NCBI GenBank assembly: GCA_910584115.1
Contig: CAJTYN010000010.1
Coordinates: 13,262 to 34,047 of the forward strand
Origin: an uncultured Lachnospiraceae bacterium
GTDB lineage: Bacteria > Bacillota > Clostridia > Lachnospirales > Lachnospiraceae
DNA: 20,786 bases
Direction: 5' to 3'
Part shown: positions 15,048 to 20,786 of the stretch, piece by piece
Layout of the letters: each line of letters begins with the position of its first letter
Position numbering within the stretch: the first letter of the stretch is position 1
The notes under the pieces: generated by a model
What the model saw: only the letters and a program-made list of their open reading frames with translations
Databases searched by the model: none
What the model was told of the DNA's origin: nothing
Made by a program: the position numbers and the translations under genes

Positions 15048-16511
15048 ATGTATTATATAGGCGTAGACCTTGGCACATCGGCGGTCAAATTGCTGCTGAT
15101 GGATCAGGAAGGGAAGATCTTGAAGATCGTTTCAAAAGAATATCCATTATATTTTCCAAAGCCGGGCTGGTCGGAACAGGATCCGAAAGACTGGTACGAG
15201 GGGACGATGGCGGGGATCCGGGACTTAGTGGCGGATCATGACAGGAGCCAGGTGGCCGGGATCAGCTTCGGCGGACAGATGCACGGCCTGGTGGCCCTGG
15301 ACGAAAAAGATGAGGTGATCCGCCCCGCGATCCTCTGGAACGACGGACGCACGGGAAAACAGACAGACTATCTCAACCAGGTGATCGGAAAAGAGAAACT
15401 CTCCGCGTACACGGCGAACATCGCCTTTGCAGGATTTACGGCGCCCAAGATCCTCTGGATGAGAGAGAACGAACCGGAGAATTATAAAAAGATTGCCAAG
15501 ATCATGCTGCCCAAGGATTACCTGGCTTATATGCTCTCCGGGAGCTTCTGCACGGATGTGTCCGACGCCTCGGGGATGCTCTTGATGAATGTGAAAGACC
15601 GCTGCTGGTCCCAGGAGATGATCCAGATCTGTGGGATCACGGAAGCGCAGCTCCCGAAACTCTATGAGAGCTACGAAGTGGTGGGTACACTGCGTCCGGA
15701 CATCGCACAGCAGCTGGGATTGAGCCGGGAAGTGAGAGTGATCGCCGGCGCCGGTGACAACGCGGCTGCCGCCGTGGGGACCGGGACCGTGGGAGAGGGC
15801 CGGTGCAACATCTCCCTGGGTACATCCGGCACGATCTTCATTTCCAGTGAGAATTTCGGCGTGGACGAGAACAACGCGCTGCATTCCTTCGCCCATGCGG
15901 ACGGGAACTACCATCTGATGGGCTGTATGCTCAGCGCGGCCTCCTGCAACAAATGGTGGAACGAGGACATCCTGCGGGCCACGGATTTTGCGGCGGAGCA
16001 GAAAGGCATCACGAAGCTGGGCGAGAACCAGGTGTTCTACCTGCCGTATCTGATGGGCGAGCGCTCACCCCACAACAACCCCGATGCCCGGGCTATGTTC
16101 ATCGGCATGACCATGGACACCACCAGGGAGGACATGACACAGGCGGTCCTGGAAGGCGTCTCCTTCGGCCTGCGGGATTCCCTGGAAGTGGCCAGGAGCC
16201 TCGGGATCCAGATCGAGAGGACGAAGATCTGCGGCGGCGGCGCCAAGAGCCCTCTGTGGAAACGGATGATCGCCAACATCATGGATATGAAAGTGGATGT
16301 GATCGAGAGCGAGGAAGGACCCGCCCTAGGAGGCGCAATGCTGGCCGCTGTGGGCTGCGGGGCGTATCCGGACGTGGAGACGATCGCGTCGAAGATCGTG
16401 AAAGTGGTGGATACCGTGGAGCCGGAACCGGAACTGGTGGAAAAATACGAGGAGCGGTATCAGAGATTCAGGAAGATCTACCCCACAGTAAAAGGATTAT
16501 TTACCATGTAA
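15048..16511 (+). CDS. xylB: Xylulokinase (FGGY family)
   Basis: A 487-aa FGGY carbohydrate kinase that phosphorylates D-xylulose to D-xylulose 5-phosphate, feeding the pentose phosphate or phosphoketolase route. It opens YYIGVDLGTSAVKLLLMD, the phosphate-binding start of the fold. It has GISFGGQMHGLVALD, which carries the MHG substrate-contacting residues typical of xylulokinases, then ILWNDGRT. The C-terminal ATP-side motif ICGGGAKSPLWKRMIANI is also present. Two ATGs are available: 15042 abuts the AAGGAG site, 15048 lies 6 bases after it and is chosen. It is the last gene of the operon, followed by a strong terminator. The MHG region makes xylulose the likely substrate; other ketoses are less likely. 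Confidence 0.94.
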   Translation: MYYIGVDLGTSAVKLLLMDQEGKILKIVSKEYPLYFPKPGWSEQDPKDWYEGTMAGIRDLVADHDRSQVAGISFGGQMHGLVALDEKDEVIRPAILWNDGRTGKQTDYLNQVIGKEKLSAYTANIAFAGFTAPKILWMRENEPENYKKIAKIMLPKDYLAYMLSGSFCTDVSDASGMLLMNVKDRCWSQEMIQICGITEAQLPKLYESYEVVGTLRPDIAQQLGLSREVRVIAGAGDNAAAAVGTGTVGEGRCNISLGTSGTIFISSENFGVDENNALHSFAHADGNYHLMGCMLSAASCNKWWNEDILRATDFAAEQKGITKLGENQVFYLPYLMGERSPHNNPDARAMFIGMTMDTTREDMTQAVLEGVSFGLRDSLEVARSLGIQIERTKICGGGAKSPLWKRMIANIMDMKVDVIESEEGPALGGAMLAAVGCGAYPDVETIASKIVKVVDTVEPEPELVEKYEERYQRFRKIYPTVKGLFTM

Positions 16512-16523
16512 GCCTGATCACAG

Positions 16524-16567
16524 GTCCCCCGATCTGCACAGTACGGTGCATTTCGGGGGACTTTTTT
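16524..16567 (+). terminator. Intrinsic terminator of the sugar-alcohol operon
   Basis: GTCCCCCGA (16524-16532) pairs with TCGGGGGAC (16553-16561), with an inner stem TGCAC (16535-16539)/GTGCA (16546-16550), directly followed by T6 (16562-16567). A textbook rho-independent terminator 12 bases after the xylB stop. Confidence 0.93.
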
Positions 16568-16571
16568 CATG

Positions 16572-16600
16572 TTGACAGATCTGCCGGGATATGGTATGCT
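16572..16600 (+). promoter_or_regulatory. Sigma-A promoter for the GOLPH3-like/MerR gene pair
   Basis: -35 TTGACA (16572-16577, perfect), 17-base spacer, -10 TATGCT (16595-16600) with a TGG extension. It starts 5 bases after the T-run of the upstream terminator; transcription should begin near 16607. Confidence 0.8.
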
Positions 16601-16614
16601 CATATCGTAAATAG

Positions 16615-16635
16615 TAAGTGATAAGTAATAAGTGA
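16615..16635 (+). repeat. Three tandem heptamers in the 5' leader
   Basis: TAAGTGA (16615-16621), TAAGTAA (16622-16628) and TAAGTGA (16629-16635) lie directly end to end, just downstream of the expected transcription start. Each unit contains stop codons. Purpose unknown; could be chance, a binding array or a slippage-prone tract. Confidence 0.6.
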
Positions 16636-16664
16636 AAACATAAAAAAAGTCAGGAGGGCACCAG

Positions 16665-17330
16665 ATGAAAGATCTGTCTATCATACAGGAATATATGGTC
16701 TGTTCGGTCGATGAAAAAGGAAAGATCCCAGGATACAGCACGGAGAAGATGGTCTGCTTTGTGGCGGCGGGCATCCTGGAGCTGCAGTCAGAGGGCTGTA
16801 TCGCCATGGATGGAAAAAAGGTGTGCGTGACGGCCGGACTCCCCGCCCATTGTCAGTATCTGGAGCCGCTGTATCGTTTCATCGCCGAGAGAGCGCCGGT
16901 CAAGCTCCAGAAGATCGTCGAGAGCTATCTCATTTCTTTTACGGATAAACACATCAATGAGCTGGTGAACGCTGTGGGCGATTCACTGATCGCTATGAGC
17001 CTGGCACAGGCGGGCAGGCCGGGGCTGATCGGGAACAGGAAGAGATACATACCCGCCCCGCAGACGGTCCGCTCTGTGGTGGAAGGGATGCGGGCGGAGC
17101 TTTTGGAGGACGCGGAAGTGACGGATGAGACGGCCGCCCTGGTCATCCTGCTGGAAAAAGGAAAAAACCTCAAGCCCTATTTTTCCCAATATGAGCAAAA
17201 AGAGATCAGGAAAAAGCTGAAGACGATCATGGATCAGCCCAACGGCAGGATAGTCAGAGAGATGGTCGCGTATGTGGAGAACATCATGGTCGTGGCCAGT
17301 GCCGCGGCAGCCTCCTCGGCTTCTGTGTAA
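16665..17330 (+). CDS. GOLPH3/VPS74 (GPP34)-like protein
   Basis: A 221-aa soluble protein that I read as a bacterial member of the GOLPH3/VPS74 family. Eukaryotic members bind phosphatidylinositol 4-phosphate and help retain Golgi glycosyltransferases; the role of bacterial members is not established. Supporting features are the opening LSIIQEYMVCSVDEKGKIPG, followed by a helix (KMVCFVAAGILELQSEGCI). The all-helical middle and the DETAALVILLEKGKNLKPYFS segment, which resembles the Clostridia versions, add further support. Length is typical for the bacterial group. The C-terminus ends in an Ala/Ser-rich tail (VVASAAAASSASV). The ATG at 16665 has CAGGAGGG 7 bases upstream. It has its own promoter and is followed after 13 bases by a small MerR-type gene. 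Family assignment is from remembered similarity, not a search. Confidence 0.75.
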   Translation: MKDLSIIQEYMVCSVDEKGKIPGYSTEKMVCFVAAGILELQSEGCIAMDGKKVCVTAGLPAHCQYLEPLYRFIAERAPVKLQKIVESYLISFTDKHINELVNAVGDSLIAMSLAQAGRPGLIGNRKRYIPAPQTVRSVVEGMRAELLEDAEVTDETAALVILLEKGKNLKPYFSQYEQKEIRKKLKTIMDQPNGRIVREMVAYVENIMVVASAAAASSASV

Positions 17331-17343
17331 AAGGCGGTGGGAT

Positions 17344-17604
17344 ATGTCCAGACGGAGGAGTTCGGAGGTCATAGAGACAGCGGAATATGTGACCATCGGT
17401 GAACTGGCCAGGCTGACGGATGTCCGCTACAGCACGCTGAAACATTATACAGAAGAGGGGATGCTCGATTTCCGGCAGGCAGGCGAGAATCTGACGCGGC
17501 AATACAGACGAAAAGAGAGCGTGGAGCGGGTCCAGCGCATAAAAAAACTGCGCCAGGAGGGAAGGTCGATCCCAGAGATCAAGAAACTCCTGAAGCTCTT
17601 TTAG
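17344..17604 (+). CDS. Small MerR-type DNA-binding protein
   Basis: An 86-aa protein that is little more than a MerR-like winged helix: VTIGELARLTDVRYSTLKHYTEEGML is the helix-turn-helix and first wing. The second wing region (LTRQYRRKE) and the helix VQRIKKLRQEGRSIPEIKKLL follow. It lacks the long dimerisation coiled coil and effector-binding domain of full MerR regulators, so it is a stand-alone DNA-binding module. The ATG at 17344 follows GGCGGTGG. It lies 13 bases after the GOLPH3-like gene and should be co-transcribed. A longer frame from 17272 overlaps that gene and lacks a ribosome site. The target is unknown; autoregulation of the pair is plausible. Confidence 0.85.
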   Translation: MSRRRSSEVIETAEYVTIGELARLTDVRYSTLKHYTEEGMLDFRQAGENLTRQYRRKESVERVQRIKKLRQEGRSIPEIKKLLKLF

Positions 17605-17679
17605 AGCGCGTTTAAAAACCTAAAATACTCTTCGATCACCATAAATCTACAGATAATAGAATGCCTGCCGTTCAAAGAC

Positions 17680-17712
17680 AGCGTTTTAAGGGGGCCGGGG
17701 GATCGCGGATCT
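17680..17712. repeat. Degenerate copy of the GC-rich hairpin element seen at 20737
   Basis: The first 23 bases, from AGCGTTTTAAGGGGGCCGGG at 17680, match 20737-20759 (AGCGTTTCAAGGGGTCCGGG...) at 21 positions. The copy here lacks the CCCCCGG arm that closes the hairpin, so it is a truncated or decayed member. It lies in the 156-base gap between two convergent genes, in which no clear terminator was found. Confidence 0.45.
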
Positions 17713-17760
17713 AAGCTGTTTACAGAACTCAGAGGGGCTTCAGACACCTTCTAGAGATCT

Positions 17761-18924
17761 TCAGCGTTTGTATCTCTTGGCCACAGGCAGGATGCACGCC
17801 ATGATCACGAACCCGGTCAGGGATGCGATCAGGAACAGGTTTTCCGCCGAGGTGACGGAGATCAGCAGGGCGGACAGAAACTGTCCCGCGAACATGGCCA
17901 TCGTACAGAAACTGATATTGAGTCCTTTGTTGGACGGAGTGCTCTTATTTACGATCAGGTTATTGTAGAGCGGCGTGGAGAGCCCGAATCCGATCCCTAC
18001 GAAACACGCGGCGGCCCAGATCAGCGGTGTGCTCCCCAAAAAGAAATACAGGAGGAACGCTGTCCCGTAACTGGCAAAGGCGATCGTCAGGCAGCCTTTT
18101 TCCTGCACACGTCTGACGATGTTTGGGGAAAACCCGGCGGCCAGGACCGAGACGACATCGATGGAGGCCAGATAATAACCGGTGAACGAGGGGGAGCGTC
18201 CCAGCTGGTTCTGCAGGTAAAGGGGCAGCGCCACCATAGCGGTAAAGAACATCAGCATCCCCAGAAAAGCGATCAGGAGCACCAGCGGGACGGGCACGCC
18301 CTGTGGCGTCTCGGATGTGCCGCCCGTCTGCGGACCGCTCTCCTGGGCGGTGGCGGGCACCCTGGGGATAAACAGGGCCAGACCGAGAAAAGCCAAAAAA
18401 CCCAGGCCATAGATATAGAAAGGACAGCGCCAGGAGATGTCAGCCAGCATCCCGCTGACACTCAAGTAGATCACGCCGCCGCATTCCATGGCCATGCTCT
18501 GCAGTGCCAGGATCTTGAGCTGCGCTTCCCCCTGGAAAAATGCCGAGATGAAGGTCACGCTGGCATTCATGATCGCGGCCGTGGCGGCCCCCAGCAACAC
18601 CCGGTCGATCAAAAGCGCGGCCACGCCCGGCATATAGGCCCCGGCCACCCCAAAAGCGCCGTAACAGAGCAGGCCCGCGAACGCCACCCAGTAAGGGCCT
18701 TTTCTGTCGATCACGCGCCCAAATAAGACCGTGGTGATCACGACACCCAGGGCCGGGGTGGTGATCAGCCAGGACGCGTAATTCCCCAGGCCGTAGACAC
18801 GGCCCAGATCTGCCACCGCGGGGGTGACGGCCGTCCCCACCATGACAGTCAGGCTGCTCATGAGCAGGATGGCGGCGATGCCCAGTGTCGAGAGTTTCTT
18901 TTGATTAGATCGTTGTTCGGACAT
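17761..18924 (-). CDS. Major facilitator superfamily transporter
   Basis: A 387-aa membrane transporter with about 12 hydrophobic segments spread over the whole length, the usual MFS size. The first is LGIAAILLMSSLTVMVGTAV, and VLFGRVIDRKGPYWVAF is the loop-2/3 signature region (GR-DRKG). A charged, Pro/Gly-rich cytoplasmic loop near residues 190-210 (ATAQESGPQTGGTSETPQG) separates the two six-helix halves. The pattern resembles drug/proton antiporters (DHA1 group), but the substrate cannot be read from sequence. The ATG at 18924 has a strong AAGGAGG 7 bases upstream. It is monocistronic, convergent with the MerR gene, and has an operator-like palindrome over its promoter. Confidence 0.9.
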   Translation of the reverse strand: MSEQRSNQKKLSTLGIAAILLMSSLTVMVGTAVTPAVADLGRVYGLGNYASWLITTPALGVVITTVLFGRVIDRKGPYWVAFAGLLCYGAFGVAGAYMPGVAALLIDRVLLGAATAAIMNASVTFISAFFQGEAQLKILALQSMAMECGGVIYLSVSGMLADISWRCPFYIYGLGFLAFLGLALFIPRVPATAQESGPQTGGTSETPQGVPVPLVLLIAFLGMLMFFTAMVALPLYLQNQLGRSPSFTGYYLASIDVVSVLAAGFSPNIVRRVQEKGCLTIAFASYGTAFLLYFFLGSTPLIWAAACFVGIGFGLSTPLYNNLIVNKSTPSNKGLNISFCTMAMFAGQFLSALLISVTSAENLFLIASLTGFVIMACILPVAKRYKR

Positions 18925-18944
18925 TTTGATCCCTCCTTAAGATA

Positions 18945-18988
18945 TCCAGATGATGAGACGCGAGCGGTCTTCACTGTTGATATCTGGA
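18945..18988 (-). promoter_or_regulatory. Possible hairpin in the 5' leader of the MFS transporter mRNA
   Basis: TCCAGAT (18945-18951) and ATCTGGA (18982-18988) are a 7-bp inverted repeat, with a smaller AGAC/GTCT stem inside around the loop CGCTCGC. It ends about 7 bases upstream of the AAGGAGG site, so it could influence translation. No known riboswitch class is recognised. Confidence 0.35.
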
Positions 18989-18994
18989 AAAAAG

Positions 18995-19017
18995 TGTTAT
19001 ATCGTCTTATTATAACA
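18995..19017. promoter_or_regulatory. Operator-like palindrome over the MFS promoter
   Basis: TGTTATA (18995-19001) and TATAACA (19011-19017) are perfect inverted arms separated by 9 bases. The upstream arm overlaps the minus-strand -10 box and the other the expected start site, a layout suited to a dimeric repressor. Confidence 0.5.
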
Positions 19018-19037
19018 TTTTACCTCGTGAAAATAAA
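19009..19037 (-). promoter_or_regulatory. Promoter of the MFS transporter gene
   Basis: Minus strand: -10 TATAAT (19014 down to 19009) with a TGT extension, and a weak -35 TTTATT (19037 down to 19032) at 17 bases. The extended -10 should compensate for the poor -35. The leader to the ATG is about 80 bases. Confidence 0.55.
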
Positions 19038-19099
19038 CTGTTTTGTGAAGATAGCTGCTGAAGATCGTGGCATGACAGACAGCCAGATCAAGATGCAGC

Positions 19100-19128
19100 T
19101 TGAAAAGTCTATATGGGGATGATAAAAT
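19100..19128 (+). promoter_or_regulatory. Sigma-A promoter ahead of the small ORF and ECF gene
   Basis: -35 TTGAAA (19100-19105), 17-base spacer, -10 TAAAAT (19123-19128) with a TGA extension. Predicted start near 19135, immediately before an AGGAAG ribosome site and the GTG at 19149. A second, weaker possibility is an extended -10 TGGTATGAT (19311-19319) nearer the ECF gene. Confidence 0.65.
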
Positions 19129-19148
19129 AGGATCATAGGAAGTAAGCT

Positions 19149-19337
19149 GTGACCAACAGACGATCTCAGGGATTTATCAGGCTGGCGTTGAGCGTGCTCA
19201 GAGAGGCGCTGAAGATCACACCTGATAACGAGAAGATCATAGAACTGGAGAGCATTTTCCGATCCATGCTGGAAGATGATCGAATGAGGGCTATATCTTC
19301 CGTCGGATTGTGGTATGATCTAAGACAGTGGGTATGA
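19149..19337 (+). CDS. Small hypothetical protein upstream of the ECF S-component
   Basis: A 62-aa ORF with a GTG start at 19149, AGGAAG (19138-19143) 5 bases upstream and a good promoter at 19100-19128. The product is basic at the N-terminus (TNRRSQGFIRLALSVLREAL), then amphipathic helical with an acidic stretch (DNEKIIELESIFRSMLEDD), and ends GLWYDLRQWV. There is no signal peptide or membrane segment and I do not recognise a family. It ends 28 bases before the ECF gene, so it would lead that operon. Promoter, ribosome site and spacing argue for a real gene; its short length and unknown family argue for caution. Confidence 0.5.
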   Translation: MTNRRSQGFIRLALSVLREALKITPDNEKIIELESIFRSMLEDDRMRAISSVGLWYDLRQWV

Positions 19338-19365
19338 GTCTCATCACAGGAAAGGGAAGAGAAAG

Positions 19366-20067
19366 ATGAGTGGAGAAACATTGAAGAAAAATGCGCCGGC
19401 CAGCGGGGACCGGGTAAAAAAACTGGTCCAGATGGGGATGTTCTGCGCAGTCGCCTACCTCCTCATGGTGGTGGGCAGGATCCCCGTGGTCATGTTCTTG
19501 AAATACGACCCAAAAGATGTGGCCATCACGGTGGCCGGATTTATCTTTGGCCCGCTGTCCGCGGCGCTGATCTCCGTGGTCGTCTCATTGGTGGAGATGT
19601 TCACGGTCAGCGATACGGGCGTGATCGGACTGGTCATGAACATATTGTCCACCTGTGCGTACGTCTGCACGGCGGCTTTTATCTATAAGAGGCTCCACAC
19701 GGTCAAGGGGGCCGTGATCGGCCTGGTGACGGGCGGCGTGCTCATGACAGTGGTGATGCTCTTGTGGAATTATCTGGTCACGCCCCTTTATATGGGGTAT
19801 CCCAGGGAAGCCGTGGCGGCCATGCTGCTGCCAGTCTTCCTCCCGTTCAATCTCTTGAAAGCGGGCTTAAACGGCGCGGTCACGATGCTGGTCTATAAGC
19901 CGGTGGTCACGGCGCTCAGAAAGGCGGGCCTTTTAGCGCCTTCGGCATCCCAGGACGGGAACCCGGCGGCCGTCAGAGGCGGATTTAAGTGGGGCGTGTG
20001 CCTCATGTCCGTGTTCGTACTCGCGACTTGTATACTCTTAGTCTTAGTCATGCAGGGGAGGATATGA
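19366..20067 (+). CDS. ECF transporter S-component, RibU-like (probable riboflavin uptake)
   Basis: A 233-aa membrane protein, the substrate-capturing S-component of an energy-coupling-factor vitamin importer, which works with a shared EcfA-EcfA'-EcfT module encoded elsewhere. About six hydrophobic segments are visible, starting with MGMFCAVAYLLMVVGRIPVVMF. The pattern KYDPKDVAITVAGFIFGPLSA followed by LVMNILSTCAYVCTAAFIYKR resembles the RibU family, which binds riboflavin, in its N-terminal half. The product carries an extra Ala/Gly/Asp loop and one more C-terminal hydrophobic segment (LMSVFVLATCILLVLVM). The ATG at 19366 follows GGAAAGGGAAG. No FMN riboswitch was found upstream, which is unusual for a riboflavin importer and lowers confidence in the substrate. 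The Nudix gene follows after 2 bases. Confidence 0.75.
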   Translation: MSGETLKKNAPASGDRVKKLVQMGMFCAVAYLLMVVGRIPVVMFLKYDPKDVAITVAGFIFGPLSAALISVVVSLVEMFTVSDTGVIGLVMNILSTCAYVCTAAFIYKRLHTVKGAVIGLVTGGVLMTVVMLLWNYLVTPLYMGYPREAVAAMLLPVFLPFNLLKAGLNGAVTMLVYKPVVTALRKAGLLAPSASQDGNPAAVRGGFKWGVCLMSVFVLATCILLVLVMQGRI

Positions 20068-20069
20068 TC

Positions 20070-20675
20070 ATGGGAAAGATCGATCAGGTGGTGCAGCTCA
20101 CCCAAAAGCCGTATCTGAATCTATATGAACTCAAGATTACGGATAAAAAAGGCAAAAAGGGAGATTATTACGTGGCCTCCCGGGCGGAGAGGGCGGAGGA
20201 CTTAAAGCTGGCGACGGGAAAAGATACCCCGGACGGCGTGGTCATCTACAGCGTTTACGGTGAGGAGCGGGACAGGGTCGTCCTCATACGGCAGTACCGC
20301 TATTCCATCGGCGGATATATCTATGAATTTCCGGCGGGGCTGGTGGAACCTGGAGAGGATCCCCATGTGGCCGGCGTCCGGGAACTGAAGGAAGAGACGG
20401 GGCTGGACCTGGAGCTGCTCCAGGTAGATCCCATGTATGAAAAGCCCGCGTTCACCACGATCGGGATGACGGACGAGTCCTGCGCCACGGTCTACGGGTA
20501 CGCGTCGGGCAAGGTCACGGAGACGGGCCAGGAGGACAGCGAGGAGATCGAGATCATCCTGGCCGACCGCCAGGAAGTAGAACGGATACTAAAAGAAGAA
20601 CGGGTAGCCATCATGTGCGCATACATGCTGATGCATTTCCTACACGACAAAGAACCCTTCGCGTTTTTAAAGTAA
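20070..20675 (+). CDS. Nudix hydrolase, ADP-ribose pyrophosphatase type
   Basis: A 201-aa Nudix enzyme that should hydrolyse a nucleoside diphosphate linked to another moiety, such as ADP-ribose, to AMP plus a phosphate ester. The Nudix box is complete: Gly90, Glu95 (GLVEPGE), Arg104-Glu105 (REL), Glu108-Glu109 and Gly111 (KEETG), with YEFPAGLVEPGE just before, the wording of ADP-ribose pyrophosphatases. The ATG at 20070 is 8 bases after GGGGAGG (20055-20061); the ATG at 20064 overlaps the ECF stop and is only 2 bases from that site. It follows the S-component gene by 2 bases, so the two are coupled. Whether it acts on FAD or another flavin nucleotide is only a contextual guess. Confidence 0.92.
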   Translation: MGKIDQVVQLTQKPYLNLYELKITDKKGKKGDYYVASRAERAEDLKLATGKDTPDGVVIYSVYGEERDRVVLIRQYRYSIGGYIYEFPAGLVEPGEDPHVAGVRELKEETGLDLELLQVDPMYEKPAFTTIGMTDESCATVYGYASGKVTETGQEDSEEIEIILADRQEVERILKEERVAIMCAYMLMHFLHDKEPFAFLK

Positions 20676-20733
20676 ACGTTGCTTACTGACTTCGTAAAAA
20701 AACATGTCAGGGAACAGAATGACATCCCATCAA

Positions 20734-20783
20734 AAAAGCGTTTCAAGGGGTCCGGGGGAAATCCGCAATCCCCCGGCGCTTTT
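20734..20783. terminator. Large GC-rich hairpin, probable bidirectional terminator and repeat element
   Basis: Inner stem CCGGGGGA (20752-20759)/TCCCCCGG (20769-20776) with a 9-base loop, and outer stem AAAAGCG (20734-20740)/CGCTTTT (20777-20783). The left side has an 11-base internal bulge (20741-20751); the right side has none. The A-run on the left and T-run on the right would allow termination on either strand. A degenerate partner sits at 17680. Confidence 0.65.
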
Positions 20784-20786
20784 GGT

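Noticed and set aside
17605..17760. Intrinsic terminator between the convergent MerR and MFS genes
   Set aside because: Only weak imperfect stems without T-runs are present, apart from the decayed GC-rich element.
18901..19122. 73-aa plus-strand ORF upstream of the small ORF
   Set aside because: It starts inside the MFS gene on the opposite strand and runs through its ribosome site, promoter and palindromes; no ribosome site of its own.
18925..19365. FMN riboswitch for the RibU-like gene
   Set aside because: The conserved RFN blocks expected in such an element were not seen.

Overview
The window looks like a chromosomal segment of an anaerobic Clostridia member, most likely Lachnospiraceae. 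Support: strong Gram-positive Shine-Dalgarno sites (AAGGAGG/GGAGG), sigma-A promoters with TGN-extended -10 elements, the era-recO gene pair, a lipoprotein-type sugar-binding protein, an ECF-type vitamin S-component, and Clostridia-typical families (M16C peptidase, GOLPH3-like protein). No species can be named from sequence alone. Most of the window is GC-rich, but the first ~1.4 kb is clearly AT-rich.

Region 1 (1-1339) is the tail of a type I-C CRISPR-Cas locus: the 3' part of cas1, then cas2, then an AT-rich leader with a strong inverted repeat. One single I-C-like CRISPR repeat follows, with no spacer and no second repeat. Its last four bases depart from the usual end, so it looks like the remnant of a collapsed array. 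Region 2 (1340-8796) is a probable six-gene operon from a near-perfect promoter: glf (UDP-galactopyranose mutase), an uncharacterised 200-aa protein, a 976-aa M16C metallopeptidase, era, recO and an M19 membrane-type dipeptidase. The genes are spaced by 25 bases or less, or overlap.

Region 3 (8785-16567) is a sugar-alcohol catabolic locus. A ROK-family regulator on the minus strand diverges from an operon for an ABC sugar importer (two-domain ATPase, permease, lipoprotein binding protein), a zinc-dependent polyol dehydrogenase and a xylulokinase, closed by a strong terminator. With no xylose isomerase present, the simplest reading is uptake of a pentitol (xylitol or D-arabitol), oxidation to D-xylulose, and phosphorylation to D-xylulose 5-phosphate. 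The 293-bp divergent region holds several palindromes that could be operators.

Region 4 (16572-17604) has its own promoter, an unusual tandem heptamer in the 5' leader, a GOLPH3/VPS74-like protein and a small MerR-type DNA-binding protein. Region 5 (17605-18924, minus) is an MFS transporter with an operator-like palindrome over its promoter. Region 6 (19100-20786) is a small promoter-led ORF, a RibU-like ECF S-component, an ADP-ribose-type Nudix hydrolase, and a large GC-rich hairpin that appears to have a degenerate relative at 17680.

I did not find a clearly new multi-gene defence system. The items most worth a second look are the solitary CRISPR repeat, the inferred ABC-fed pentitol pathway with its candidate operators, the GOLPH3-MerR pair, and the small promoter-led ORF ahead of the vitamin transporter.
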